A stretch of DNA of 35,566 nt from Labilithrix sp. Its GTDB lineage: Bacteria > Myxococcota_A > Polyangia > Polyangiales > Polyangiaceae. The translations under genes and the position numbers were made by a program. Below, piece by piece: positions 1-9,404 of the stretch (positions are counted from its first letter, which is position 1; every line of letters begins with the position of its first letter). The notes beneath the pieces were generated by a model. That model worked only from the letters and a program-made list of their open reading frames with translations. It made no database searches and was not told the DNA's origin. Location of the stretch: assembly GCA_019637175.1 (NCBI GenBank), contig JAHBWD010000080.1, positions 1-35,566 on the forward strand. Direction: 5' to 3'.

Positions 1-35
1 GCGTCCCTTCGCGGACGAGAGGAGAGAGAGTCGAG

Positions 36-362
36 ATGCTGAGAATTCACTTGGTGATCCGAGAGCTGGTTCGAATGACGGCGGAGACGGCGCGGGAGAT
101 CGAGCGGAGCGATCGGCGATTGGCGGCGCAGTACAGGGATGCGCTGGGGAGCGCGGGGCTGAACACCGTGGAGGGGAGCGATCAGCGCGGAGGACGGCGG
201 GGGGCGCACTACTCGATCGCGTTGGGGTCGGCGCGGGAGGCGTGGGAAGCGCTGAACATCGCGGCCGGATGGGGCTTCATCGCGGAACCGACCGAGGAGA
301 TTCGGGGGAAGTTCAATCAGGTGATCGGGACGCTCCATCGCGTCGTGCATCCGCGGCGCTGA
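36..362 (+). CDS. Four-helix-bundle protein (S23/IVP-like)
   Basis: 108-residue protein matching the four-helix-bundle family (TIGR02436-like) first known from proteins encoded in 23S rRNA intervening sequences and related to the Avd accessory proteins of diversity-generating retroelements. The family signature is visible: a charged first helix, then a segment around residues 41-65 with the N-x-x-E-G...R/G-rich turn and the SIALGSAREA helix start, and a final helix ending in basic residues. Length is normal for the family (about 110-120). The ATG at 36 is preferred over Met14 because family members begin with this first helix; a GGAG-containing purine run lies about 11 bases upstream. No rRNA and no reverse transcriptase are visible here, so the cellular role is unknown. 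A repeat-rich non-coding stretch follows directly. Confidence 0.8.
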   Translation: MLRIHLVIRELVRMTAETAREIERSDRRLAAQYRDALGSAGLNTVEGSDQRGGRRGAHYSIALGSAREAWEALNIAAGWGFIAEPTEEIRGKFNQVIGTLHRVVHPRR

Positions 363-408
363 ACGCGTCGGGGGGCGCATGAGCGAGGGCATCCGCGAAG
401 CGCGAGCG

Positions 409-555
409 TTCGAAGATCCATTTGTGAGCGTCGGGGATGGGGAGCGGGAGGGTCTCCCGCCCGCCCTCGGATGAGCGACGTGATTCGCGCAGTGCGGGCT
501 TCGAGGATCCATTTGTGAGCGGCGGCGCTGGGGAGTGGGAGGGTCTCCCGCCCGC
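409..555 (+). repeat. Direct repeat pair A/B with palindromic core
   Basis: Two 56-bp direct copies, 409-464 and 500-555, differ at only about five positions and start 91 bp apart. Each ends in a hairpin core in which a 7-base arm GCGGGAG (GTGGGAG in copy B) faces CTCCCGC across a 3-base loop. The same core is found inverted at 667-698 and 747-778. The stretch 363-791 has no convincing gene; the ORFs crossing it are low-complexity Arg/Pro/Gly readings of the repeats. Confidence 0.8.
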
Positions 556-666
556 GCTGGAGCAGCGATCACGCTGCAGGTTGGAAGGCGCCAGCAGAGC
601 GCCGCCTGGGGCCCCACGAAGTGGGGGGGCGGCGCCGCGATCACCTCGCAGGTTGCTGGGCAGCGA

Positions 667-778
667 CCAGCGGGCGGGAGGCCCTCCCGCTCCCCAGCGC
701 CGCCCGTGTCACGGCGCGGGGCGGCGCCGCGATCACGGTCAGGCAGCCAGCGGGCGGGAGGCCCTCCCGCTCCCCAGC
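667..778 (-). repeat. Inverted repeat pair C/D of the same element
   Basis: A 32-bp sequence occurs identically at 667-698 and 747-778 (period 80). Its reverse complement matches the cores of the repeats at 409-464 and 500-555, so the four copies form two opposed pairs. Each copy can fold with arms GCGGGAG/CTCCCGC. A second short motif, GCGATCAC, recurs at 565, 637 and 729. The pair lies just past the stop codon of the minus-strand TPR gene and could also act as its transcription terminator. The arrangement resembles REP/BIME elements; no transposase is seen. Confidence 0.8.
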
Positions 779-791
779 CCCGCCCTTGTAT

Positions 792-3700
792 TCAGCCGGC
801 CCATGTGGCGCCGACGCGCCGCCGCAGCGCCGTCGCCTCGGGCGTGAGCGCGTAGCGCACGACGTCGCCCGCGAACGGGTGATCGAGCACCGCGCCGAGC
901 GACTGCCGGCCCGGCGCCTCCGTCGCCTGGAGAAAGGCTCCGTCGAGGCCGCGGAGCTCGTCGATCGTCGCGAGGACGTCGCCCGTGAGCAGGTAGGCGA
1001 TCCGCAGCTCCGCGCGCGCGAGCGCGCCGATCAAGACGTCGATGCCGATGAGGCGGCCCTGCGGCGCGTTCATCATCGGGATCAGCTTCTCGAGGTTCTG
1101 CTTCTGCTTGCGCGAGATCTCTTTGACGATGGTCGGCTCGTACTGGAGAACGAGCTTGAGCGAGAGGACGTCGACGTCGTCCTTGCCGTACGCCGGGTTC
1201 ACCGCGCGCGCCGCCGCGATGAGCATCGCCTCGATGTGAGGCGGCGGCAGCTCCTCGAGCCAGGGCACGTTGAGCGCCACGCGCGCGAGCGCGCGACCGA
1301 TCGACGCGAGCTGCGTCGGCTCGGGCAGCTCGGTGAGCGCCTTCGGGACCACCACCCAGAGCGCGTCTTGCGCGAGGACGCGCGTGCGCGACACGTTCGG
1401 CGTGATGACGAGCTCGATGTCCGTCAAACCGAGCGACTTCGCGAGGCGATCGAGGAGCGCGCGCGTCGGGTTGCCGCTTCGCTTGCCGACGCGATCGCGC
1501 GAGGTGACGCCGATCTCGCTGATGTCGGCGCGCAAGAGCTTCGACTCGATGCCCGAGACGGCCTGCGCGATGTCGAGCAACAGGTGCCGCCCCTCGAGCG
1601 GAACGACGTGGCCGACGAGCGTGGCGCGGTCGAGCGCCACGTGGTGCGCGTCGAACGCCGCGAGGCGGCGCGAGCGAAGCCACCCGTGACGGCCCTCGTC
1701 GAGCTCGCCCGCGATCGCCCGGAGCTCGCTCACCACGATCGCTTCTTCCTGGCGCCGCTCGGCGTTGAGCGCGCGCTCGAGCAGCTCGAGCGCCGCCGCC
1801 GGATCCGAGATCGCGACGAGCGGCTGCGACGTCGGATGGAGCATCGACATCACGGTCTTCGACGCCTCGTCGTGGGCGCCGAGACGCGAGTACGCCTTCG
1901 CGAGCTCGAAGCGCGACTCGTGCAGCTTCGGGTCCATCTGGACCGCGCGCGAGAGGTGCTGCACGCCGTCGCGCAGCCGATTGAGCTGCTCGACCTCGAT
2001 GTGACCGAGCGTCGCGAACCATCGCGCGTCCTGGCTGCCGAGCTGCTGCCCTCGACCGATCACCGCGGCGAGCGCGCGTGCGTAGGAGACCGCGTCGATC
2101 CCGCCGGGCGCCTGCGCCGAGCGGAAGAAGCGCCCGAGGCGCGCGAACGCGCGCGGGTGATCGGGCGCGCTGGCCACGGCGTCGACGAGCGCCTTCTCCG
2201 CCTGCGCGAGATCCTTCAGACCGACGCGGATGTCGGCGAGCTCGATCAAGATGTCGCACTTGACGTGGCGATCCTTCTCCACGTGCGCGAGGCGCTCGAG
2301 CAGGCTCGCGATCTCGAGCTTCGCCGGCGTCTTCGCCTGCGGCATCCCGCTCTCGTCGGGCTCGTTCTGCTTCGCCGCCAGGCGATGAATGAGCGCGCGG
2401 ATCGCTCGCGGGTTGTCGTCTTCGATCGAGAGCGCCTTGCGCAGCGCGCGCTCGGCGTCCGCGGGGCGCGCGAGGATCTTCTCGTAGACGCTCGCGAGGG
2501 CGAACAGCGCCGTGATGCGCGGACCGGCCTCCTTGCCGCGGGCGACGACCTCCTCGAGCGTCTCCACCGCCTCGGGCCACGCGCGCTGGGCGATGAAGAG
2601 CTCGGAGAGCGTCAGGAGCGAAGGCACGTGATCGGGCGCTGCTTCGCGCACCTTGCGCATCGCCTCGATCGCGACGCCGACGTCGCCGATCTCGTCGCGC
2701 GCCACGCGCGCGATCTCCGAGCCGAGCAGCACCACGGCGTCCTTCGAGCTCGTGCGGGCGAGCGCGTTGCGGAAGACGTCGACGAGGCGCTCGCCGCGGT
2801 GCTGCGTCGTGCGCACCTGGGAGAGGCGCGTGGCGGCGACCGTCGAGCTCGGGTCCGAGTCGAGGGCCTTCTCGAGGAGCTGCGCCGCGCGCTCCGTGCG
2901 CTCGCCCATCGGTCCGAGCGCTTCGTCGGGGGCGTCGCTGAGCAGGAGATTGGCGGCGTCGACGAGGTACTTCGCGCGCACCTTCGGCTGCACCGAGAGA
3001 TCCGCGAGCGAGATCGCGGCGGCGGCGGCGCCGCTCGCGTCGCCGAGGCGGTTCGCGAGGCGCGCGAGCGAGGTCGCCGCGCTCACGCTGAGCGGATCGA
3101 GCGACAGCACCTCGCGGAGGCGCTCGAGCGCCTCCCGCGCCGACGTGAGGCTCGAGTCGCGATCGGCCGTCTCCGTCGCGTGCTGCTCGAGGAGCAGCGC
3201 GAGGCGCAGCTCGGTGGCGAGGCGCGTGCCTTCGTCTTGCGCGAGCGCGGAGAGCGAGCGGAGCGCCGCGATCGCCGCGCGACGCGCCCCCGGATCGCCC
3301 TTGCGCGCCGACGGCAACGTCAGACGAACGGCGGCCTCGAGGCCGGAGGGATCGGTGGGATCGAGCTCGAGGATGCGCGTATACGTCGCGACGGACTCGC
3401 CCGTTCCCAGCCGCCACGCCTCGAGCGCCGCGAGATCCCAGAGTGCGCCGAGGCGCGCGCGCACGTCGGTGAATCCTTCGTGGGCCGCCTTGAGGGCGCG
3501 CGCGAGTGGCGGGTACGCCGTTCCTTTGCGCGCGATCGCCTCGAGCTGACGGAGCGCGCCGACGTGACGCGGATCGGCCTCGACGATCGTCTCGAGGAGG
3601 CGCGTCGCGCGCGGGAGATCCTTGTCCGAGGCCACGAGCAGCGAGGCGAGCTGGAAGGAGAACGCCTGCGCCTGCGCCGGGGTCGCCGCCTTCTCCGCGC

Positions 3701-6700
3701 GCTGCGCGAGCTGCGCGATCAGATCGTCCCACGCCTGCGTGCCGAGCATCCGCGGCCCGGGCGCGCCGGCGGTCGTGACCACGCGTCGCGCGAGCACGCG
3801 CAGGAGCCGATCGGCGATCATCTCGTCTTCCGGCGTCTCCGCGAGCGCGCGGGCGTAGAGCGACGCCGCGCTCACGTCGTTGTCGAGGCGCAGCTCGTCG
3901 ATCTCTCCGGCGTGCGTCAGGTGGCGGGCGCGCTCCTGGGGCGTGATGGCGTCGGTCGCGAGCTGCTCGATCGCGACGCGGAGCGCGCGGGCGTCGCCCG
4001 CGGCCTCGAGCACGCGCGCGATCTCCTCCGGCGGGACCGGGTGGATCGGATCGACGCGGCGCGCCTGCTGGAGCGACTCGACTGCGTCCTTCGGCGAACG
4101 CAGACGCGCGTCTTGGATGTGCGCGAGCGCGAGCCAGAGCGCGATCTTGTCGCGCGTCGTCACGGCGATGTCGATGCGCGCGCGCAGCGACGTCGCCGCT
4201 TGCTCCCAACGCCCGGCCTCTTCCTGCAGGCGCGTCTCGAGCGTGCGCGCGGCGACGTGCTGCGGATCCTGCTCGAGGACCTCTTGCACGAGCGCGACGG
4301 CGCGCGGCGGATCGACGCGAGAGAGCACCTGCGCCGATCGCACGCGGAGCGCGAGGACGTCGACGCCGTCTTCGGCGAGCTTGGCCTCGTCGGCGAGCGC
4401 CTTCGAGAGCGCGCGATCGTCGCCGATGCGCCCCGCGGTGCGCTCGAGGCCGAGGACGGCGCCGCGTCGGCCCGGCTCGAGGCGCAGGATCTCCTCGTAG
4501 GTGCGCGCGGCGCGCAGCGGATCGCCGACGAGCTCCTCCCAGATCATCGCGACCTTCTCGAGGTAGGCGATGCGCCGCCCCGGGTCGCGCGTCGCCTGCG
4601 CCGCCTGGGCGTAGAGCTCGATGAGCGCGCGCACCTCGCGGTCGAACGTCTCCGTCGGCGCCGGCGACATCAGGCGCGAGAGCTGATCGAGGATCTCCGA
4701 GTCGCCGGGCGCCGCGACCCACGCCGCGCGCAGATGGCGGAGAGCCTCGTCGTGACGTCCGAGGTTCTCCGCGAGCTGCGCCGCGCGGGCGAGAGCGCGC
4801 GCGCGCTTCGTGCCGTCTTCGGCGCGCTGCGCCTCGTTGTGCCAGAGCGCGATGCGCTCGTCGTCTTTCCCCGCGGCCGAGAGGAGACGGTCGAGCTCCT
4901 CGACGAGCGTCGGATCTTCGGCGTCGAGCGCGAGCGCGCGCTCGATGTCGCCGATCGCGTTCTCCATGTTGCCGAGGCGCTCTTCGATGCTCGAGAGGCG
5001 ACGCAGCTCGTAGACCAAGGCGCTCGCGTCGGTGAAGAAGCGGAGCCGCGCGCGTCGCGATCGCGCGGCCTCGGGCCACTGCGCCGACGCTTCGTAGAGG
5101 CGCACCAGATCGTCGAGCACGCGCCGATCGACCGAAGGCGTCGTCGGGGCGCGCGCGGCGGCGCGCTCGAGCAGCCCGACGGCGCGCGCTTCGTCGCCGA
5201 GCAGCGTGTGGGTGATGCACGCGGCGTCGAGCTCGAGGCGGGCGCAGCGCGCCGAGCTCTGTTCGAGCCTCGCCTCGTCGGCGAGCAGCGCCGCGAGCCT
5301 CGCGGAGTCGTGGTGCGCCGCGGCGTGCATCGTGAACGCGTCGCGCACCGATCCGACGCTCCCGTCGAGGCGGATCGCGCGCTCGTACGCGCCGCGCGCG
5401 GCGTCGACGCGGCCGAGGCGAAGCTCGAGGATGCGCGCGCGCTCGACGTGGAGCCACGCCGCGAGGTTCGGCTGCGCGGCGAAGGCGTCCGACATCCGGC
5501 CGAGGTGCGCGACGAGATCTTCCCACGCGTCTTCGTCGTTCGCCGAGACGCGGCGGACGAGATCGGCCTCGAGCCCCTTCAGCGCGGCGGCGTGGTGAGG
5601 CGCGCGGCCGAGCGCGAGCTCCCACGCCTCGCGCGCGTCGTCGGAGCGATCGCCGGCTTCGAGGAGGCGCGCGCGCTCGGCGAGCAGCTCGACCGCGGCC
5701 GACTCGCTCGACGCGATCGCGAGCTCACGCTCGAGGTGACGCAACATCGGGACGAGCTGCGTGCGCGAGTGCAAGCGCCGGCGGAGGATCGCGTGCGCCG
5801 CCGCGCCGTCGGCGTCGACCTTGAGCGCGGCCTCGGCCTCGCCGTTGACCTTCGCGTCTTCGGCGATCGTCTCGTGGACGATCGCGAGCTCGACGTGGAC
5901 GCGCGAGAGGCCCACGGTGTCGTCCGACGACTCGAGGCGCTCGGCGCGCGCGCTCAGCAGCTCGACGAGCGCCGATCCCTCGGCCGACGTGAGAGGCGCG
6001 GGCACCTGCGCCGGCCGGACGTCGGCGGGAGGGGAGACCGGCGGCGCCTTGCTCCCTCCGGTCTGATCGCGAGGCAAGGGCGGCGGCCGGCGCGACGGCG
6101 ACGTCGACGTCGCGGGCGCCGCCTTCGCGTCGTCGGGCGGGGGCTTCGATCGACCGGGCCGGTTCGACGGCAGCGGCGGTGGTCGGAACGACGACGCCGT
6201 GTCTTCGCGATCGGCGAAGCCGCTCCGCGCCGGCAACGGCGGCGGCGGCACGCTCGCGCGCGCCGAGCTCGGCGGAAGCACGGGGGGCGGCCCCGATCCG
6301 GTCGCGCCGGGCAGCGGCGGCGGCAGCGAGCGCGGCGGCACCCGCGGGACCTCGCTCTCGAGGTTCTCCGAGCCCAGATCCCACGGCGTCGGAATGTGGA
6401 GCGAGGGCTTCGCGTCGGGCTTGGCGTCGCCTTGCGCCTCGGCCGCCTTCTCTTTGTCCTTCGCGGCTTCCTTCAGCGTCTCGCGCTGCGCGTCGATCGA
6501 CCAGTTCTCTCCCGTCATCGCGAGGAGCTTGTCGACCGATCCCGCCTCTCCGTCTTCGAAGTCGACCTCGATGCCGTCGGTCACGTCTTCGGTGCTCGCG
6601 GGGATCGCCTCGACGTCCTCGAGATCGACGGAGACGAACGAGCTGCGCGCGGCGTCGTTCTTGCTGGTCGGGGCGTCTTCGCGAGGGATCTCGCGCGGCT

Positions 6701-6797
6701 TGCTGTCGGCGGGCGCTCGCGAAGCCGCGCCCGGCGGCGGGGCGGGTTTCGCGCCGTCCGCGGCGGGGCGTGAAGGTCCGCGGCCTTCGCCTTCCAT
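792..6797 (-). CDS. Giant TPR protein with proline-rich N-terminus
   Basis: 2001-residue protein. Residues 1-270 are disordered: acidic stretches around 55-85 and a Pro-rich region with four PPPLP motifs (about 159-163, 185-189, 206-210, 238-242). From about 275 to 1700 it is continuous degenerate tetratricopeptide-like helical repeats (recurrent A..LE.aL.ldP patterns). The last 250 residues are not TPR-like and seem to be a separate globular domain of unknown function. There is no signal peptide or membrane segment, so it is probably cytoplasmic. TPR arrays are protein-binding scaffolds; PPLP motifs can be ligands of WW- or GYF-type domains, but the partner is unknown. The ATG at 6797 has no clear Shine-Dalgarno sequence. 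Long ORFs on the plus strand across this region are codon-bias shadows. Confidence 0.9.
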   Translation of the reverse strand: MEGEGRGPSRPAADGAKPAPPPGAASRAPADSKPREIPREDAPTSKNDAARSSFVSVDLEDVEAIPASTEDVTDGIEVDFEDGEAGSVDKLLAMTGENWSIDAQRETLKEAAKDKEKAAEAQGDAKPDAKPSLHIPTPWDLGSENLESEVPRVPPRSLPPPLPGATGSGPPPVLPPSSARASVPPPPLPARSGFADREDTASSFRPPPLPSNRPGRSKPPPDDAKAAPATSTSPSRRPPPLPRDQTGGSKAPPVSPPADVRPAQVPAPLTSAEGSALVELLSARAERLESSDDTVGLSRVHVELAIVHETIAEDAKVNGEAEAALKVDADGAAAHAILRRRLHSRTQLVPMLRHLERELAIASSESAAVELLAERARLLEAGDRSDDAREAWELALGRAPHHAAALKGLEADLVRRVSANDEDAWEDLVAHLGRMSDAFAAQPNLAAWLHVERARILELRLGRVDAARGAYERAIRLDGSVGSVRDAFTMHAAAHHDSARLAALLADEARLEQSSARCARLELDAACITHTLLGDEARAVGLLERAAARAPTTPSVDRRVLDDLVRLYEASAQWPEAARSRRARLRFFTDASALVYELRRLSSIEERLGNMENAIGDIERALALDAEDPTLVEELDRLLSAAGKDDERIALWHNEAQRAEDGTKRARALARAAQLAENLGRHDEALRHLRAAWVAAPGDSEILDQLSRLMSPAPTETFDREVRALIELYAQAAQATRDPGRRIAYLEKVAMIWEELVGDPLRAARTYEEILRLEPGRRGAVLGLERTAGRIGDDRALSKALADEAKLAEDGVDVLALRVRSAQVLSRVDPPRAVALVQEVLEQDPQHVAARTLETRLQEEAGRWEQAATSLRARIDIAVTTRDKIALWLALAHIQDARLRSPKDAVESLQQARRVDPIHPVPPEEIARVLEAAGDARALRVAIEQLATDAITPQERARHLTHAGEIDELRLDNDVSAASLYARALAETPEDEMIADRLLRVLARRVVTTAGAPGPRMLGTQAWDDLIAQLAQRAEKAATPAQAQAFSFQLASLLVASDKDLPRATRLLETIVEADPRHVGALRQLEAIARKGTAYPPLARALKAAHEGFTDVRARLGALWDLAALEAWRLGTGESVATYTRILELDPTDPSGLEAAVRLTLPSARKGDPGARRAAIAALRSLSALAQDEGTRLATELRLALLLEQHATETADRDSSLTSAREALERLREVLSLDPLSVSAATSLARLANRLGDASGAAAAAISLADLSVQPKVRAKYLVDAANLLLSDAPDEALGPMGERTERAAQLLEKALDSDPSSTVAATRLSQVRTTQHRGERLVDVFRNALARTSSKDAVVLLGSEIARVARDEIGDVGVAIEAMRKVREAAPDHVPSLLTLSELFIAQRAWPEAVETLEEVVARGKEAGPRITALFALASVYEKILARPADAERALRKALSIEDDNPRAIRALIHRLAAKQNEPDESGMPQAKTPAKLEIASLLERLAHVEKDRHVKCDILIELADIRVGLKDLAQAEKALVDAVASAPDHPRAFARLGRFFRSAQAPGGIDAVSYARALAAVIGRGQQLGSQDARWFATLGHIEVEQLNRLRDGVQHLSRAVQMDPKLHESRFELAKAYSRLGAHDEASKTVMSMLHPTSQPLVAISDPAAALELLERALNAERRQEEAIVVSELRAIAGELDEGRHGWLRSRRLAAFDAHHVALDRATLVGHVVPLEGRHLLLDIAQAVSGIESKLLRADISEIGVTSRDRVGKRSGNPTRALLDRLAKSLGLTDIELVITPNVSRTRVLAQDALWVVVPKALTELPEPTQLASIGRALARVALNVPWLEELPPPHIEAMLIAAARAVNPAYGKDDVDVLSLKLVLQYEPTIVKEISRKQKQNLEKLIPMMNAPQGRLIGIDVLIGALARAELRIAYLLTGDVLATIDELRGLDGAFLQATEAPGRQSLGAVLDHPFAGDVVRYALTPEATALRRRVGATWAG

Positions 6798-6853
6798 GCG
6801 GTGATGGTCGCACGTTCAGCGCGGATCGCGGACGATTTTCGGCGCCTGATGCC

Positions 6854-7426
6854 CTACTTACACGACGAGGCGGCCCCGTTCGACGTGCAGCCGTTCGGGC
6901 AGAGGAACAGCTCGATCTGGGCGCCGTTCTGGCACCGCACCCTGAGGTTGGCGTTCTGCGCCGCCCAGCCGGGCATGTCGCGGCCGCAGTAGATCCCGGC
7001 GGGCTTGCCCGGGCACTCGTCGCATTGATCGGGCGAGCCGTTGCGCATGCGGATGCATCCGGATCCTGCGCTGCACGGGCGCACCTCGGCGACGCCGCCG
7101 TCTCTGCACGTGATGAGCTCGTGGTTGTCGCCCGGCCACACGATCTGGTTGCCGGGGCAGTACCTGCCGTCGACCTTCGACTTGCACGCGTTCACGAACG
7201 CGGGCTCGGCGTCGCGGTTCTGCGCGTCGCTGCCGGAGTCGACGCCCGCGTCGATCGGCCCGCCCTCCTCCGCGGGGAGCGTCGCCGCGTCGGCGCCTGC
7301 GTCTTCCGGAGGAGGCACGTCGACGAAGTCGATGAGAAATGTGCATCCTGCAAGCATCGAGGCCGCGGCGAGGGCGAGCCCGTTCGCGACCCGTAGCCAC
7401 CGGCGCATCACGCCGAATCGTAGCAT
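6854..7426 (-). CDS. Cys-rich lipoprotein with a duplicated module
   Basis: 190-residue predicted lipoprotein. A hydrophobic signal sequence ends in a lipobox LAGC (Cys28), followed by an Asp/Ala-rich spacer (about 35-75). The mature part contains two similar Cys modules: C-x8-C-x16-C-x10-C-x5-C (81-124) and C-x8-C-x17-C-x10-C-x3-C (138-180), each with a DG/NG turn before the fourth Cys. This indicates an internal duplication and probably disulfide-stabilised folds outside the inner membrane. The ATG at 7426 and the ATG at 7408 (Met7) both give a workable signal peptide; neither has a strong ribosome site. The start lies 7 bases after the stop of the upstream sulfatase-fold gene, so they are probably co-transcribed. 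Function unknown. Confidence 0.8.
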   Translation of the reverse strand: MLRFGVMRRWLRVANGLALAAASMLAGCTFLIDFVDVPPPEDAGADAATLPAEEGGPIDAGVDSGSDAQNRDAEPAFVNACKSKVDGRYCPGNQIVWPGDNHELITCRDGGVAEVRPCSAGSGCIRMRNGSPDQCDECPGKPAGIYCGRDMPGWAAQNANLRVRCQNGAQIELFLCPNGCTSNGAASSCK

Positions 7427-7433
7427 CCCGGCG

Positions 7434-9404
7434 TCAGAAGGGCCGCCCGCCCATCGTCTTCTCGACCATCGGCAGGAGATCGCCGCACGCGGACGGGTCG
7501 AGCGCCTTGTCTTCCTTGGGATCGGCGGCGACGTCGAAGCAGTTCCACGCGCGATCGCCCTGGTGGGCGATGAGCTTCTTCGTGCCCCGGATGGCGCCCC
7601 AGTTCTTGAAGGCGCACGCCCAGAGCTCGCTGCAGTTGGTCATCACGACCGAGGTCTCGACCGGAGAGCCGCCGCGCAGCAGGCTGTGACCGGGCACGCG
7701 CGCCTTGAGCTGCGCGATCTCCGGCGCGTCCCAGAGCCCCAGCAGATCCATCACGGTGGGGAAGACGTCGAGGTGCGTGATCGGCGTCGTATGGAGCGAG
7801 CGCAGGCTCGCCTCTTCGTCTTCGGTGAGCGTTCCCCGTGGGGCCGAGACCCAGAAGGGGATGCGGATCTCGGGGTCGTAGAGCGTGCCCGTGTGACCGA
7901 CCGCGCCCTTCTCCCGCATCTGCTCGCCGTGATCCGACACGTACACGACGACCGTGCGATCGGCGTCGGGCCGCTTGCGCACGCCCTCGAGGAAGCGCCC
8001 GAGCGCCTTGTCCTGCATGTAGATCGAGTCCTGATAGCGGTTCAGGATCTCGTTCTCCCAGCCGGGCCCGGTCGCCTCTTCCTGCGGCGTGAAGGGCATG
8101 TCGTCGGGATCGATCTTGTACGGGAAGTGCGTGTTCGACAGGTGCACGACCGCGAGGTACGGCTCCGCGAGCGCCTGCATGTCGTCGAGCGCGCGATCGA
8201 CGAGCTTGCCGTCGTCGGCGCCCGTCTCGTAGGTCGCCTCGGGCTCGATCATCGTGGCGCTGACGTGGCGCGTCCACGGCGAGCCCTCGAGCCACGTGCC
8301 GGAGTTGCCGAACAGGAGGTTCTGCGAGGTGTAGTACGCGCTCTCGAGCCCCGCCGCGTGCGTGTACTCCCAGAGGAGCGGCTGCGAGTGGAGCAGCGCG
8401 CGCTTCTCCGTGGGCAAGAGGCCGCTCCACATGACGGCGAGCGAGATCGCCGTCGTCGAGTCGAGCGCACGCATCTGCGTGAGCGCGATCCGATCCTTGG
8501 CGGCCTCGTTCGAGAACGGCGTCCACTTGCAGTCTTCGGCGTAGTCCTGACAGACCGAGTGCGCGCGGACGGACTCGGTGATCACCATCACCACGTTGCG
8601 CCGTCGCGACGGCTTCGCGACGATCTTGGGCACGGGCTCCGGCGTGCGCGGCCCGGGGTGCACGCGCTCGACGGTCTCGTTGTGATCCCAGCGCGCGCGC
8701 GCGAGCTGGCCCATCGCCGAGACGTACATCACGTCCGGGGGCTGCCCCTGCTCGGCGCCGCGCTCGGGCGAGACGAACGCGGCGAGCAAGAGCGCGACGA
8801 TCGCGAGATCGAGGCAGAGCCAACCGCGCTTGCGGCTCCGCATGGGCGCGAGCCTGGCGCCGAACGCGGGGATCGCGATCGCGAGCCCGAGGCACGGAAG
8901 GAGCGCGCGCGCGAACGTCCACCGATCGAACCAGAGCTGCTGGCCGATGCTCGGGAGGAACGAGGTGCCCACGAGCACCGCGCGATGGTTCACGTACGCC
9001 TGGTAGCGCTGGAACGTATAGATCTGCCCGCCGACCGCGAGCAGCGCGACGACGACGAGCGCGACGCGGACGGGCCAGCGCGCGGCGCCCCGCGTACGGG
9101 TCGCGACCGCGACGAGGCTCGACCACAAGACGAGGCCGACCACGACGCTCAGCCCATAGAAGAGGAGGTCGCGTCCGTCGAAGCCGAGCAGGCGCGGGTG
9201 CCGCTTGGCGAGATCGACCCCGACGATCGTCAGCGTGGGAACGACGAGCAGCGCGCGCCCGAGCCACCTCCGGAGGCGCGCGGCCGCACGCGGAGAGAGC
9301 CTCGCGCCCGCGCGGCGGACGGCGGCGGAAGGTTCGCTCGGCCCGTCCGTCTGCGGGGGCGCGTTGGGAGGGGCGATCGGCTGAGTCACGAACGGCCCAA
9401 CCAT
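7434..9404 (-). CDS. Membrane sulfatase-fold transferase (LtaS/EptA-like)
   Basis: Alkaline-phosphatase/sulfatase-superfamily membrane protein of the phosphoglycerol or phosphoethanolamine transferase type, likely modifying lipid or glycan head groups at the outer face of the inner membrane. I start it at the ATG at 9404 (656 aa), because the upstream extension would use a TTG. About five hydrophobic segments lie in residues 50-215, then the catalytic domain. Metal/nucleophile motifs are visible: VITES (Glu about 277), DSTTAIS (Thr 317/318, the EptA-type nucleophile position), a SNTH His about 426, VSDHGE (Asp/His 491-492) and GHTG (His about 504). Substrate cannot be read from sequence; a hydrolytic sulfatase role is less likely given the membrane domain. 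It is divergent from the sahR-like gene, sharing a promoter region. Confidence 0.82.
   Translation of the reverse strand: MVGPFVTQPIAPPNAPPQTDGPSEPSAAVRRAGARLSPRAAARLRRWLGRALLVVPTLTIVGVDLAKRHPRLLGFDGRDLLFYGLSVVVGLVLWSSLVAVATRTRGAARWPVRVALVVVALLAVGGQIYTFQRYQAYVNHRAVLVGTSFLPSIGQQLWFDRWTFARALLPCLGLAIAIPAFGARLAPMRSRKRGWLCLDLAIVALLLAAFVSPERGAEQGQPPDVMYVSAMGQLARARWDHNETVERVHPGPRTPEPVPKIVAKPSRRRNVVMVITESVRAHSVCQDYAEDCKWTPFSNEAAKDRIALTQMRALDSTTAISLAVMWSGLLPTEKRALLHSQPLLWEYTHAAGLESAYYTSQNLLFGNSGTWLEGSPWTRHVSATMIEPEATYETGADDGKLVDRALDDMQALAEPYLAVVHLSNTHFPYKIDPDDMPFTPQEEATGPGWENEILNRYQDSIYMQDKALGRFLEGVRKRPDADRTVVVYVSDHGEQMREKGAVGHTGTLYDPEIRIPFWVSAPRGTLTEDEEASLRSLHTTPITHLDVFPTVMDLLGLWDAPEIAQLKARVPGHSLLRGGSPVETSVVMTNCSELWACAFKNWGAIRGTKKLIAHQGDRAWNCFDVAADPKEDKALDPSACGDLLPMVEKTMGGRPF

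Noticed and set aside
409..778. CRISPR-like array
   Set aside because: Only two copies per orientation, internally palindromic, mixed orientation, irregular spacing and no cas genes.
739..5625. 1628-codon minus-strand ORF in another frame of the TPR gene
   Set aside because: Almost only Arg, Ala, Gly and Pro; an out-of-frame shadow of the TPR coding sequence.
621..6773. 2050-codon plus-strand ORF opposite the TPR gene
   Set aside because: Arg/Glu-rich low-complexity translation without domains; it mirrors the high-GC third-position bias of the real minus-strand gene.
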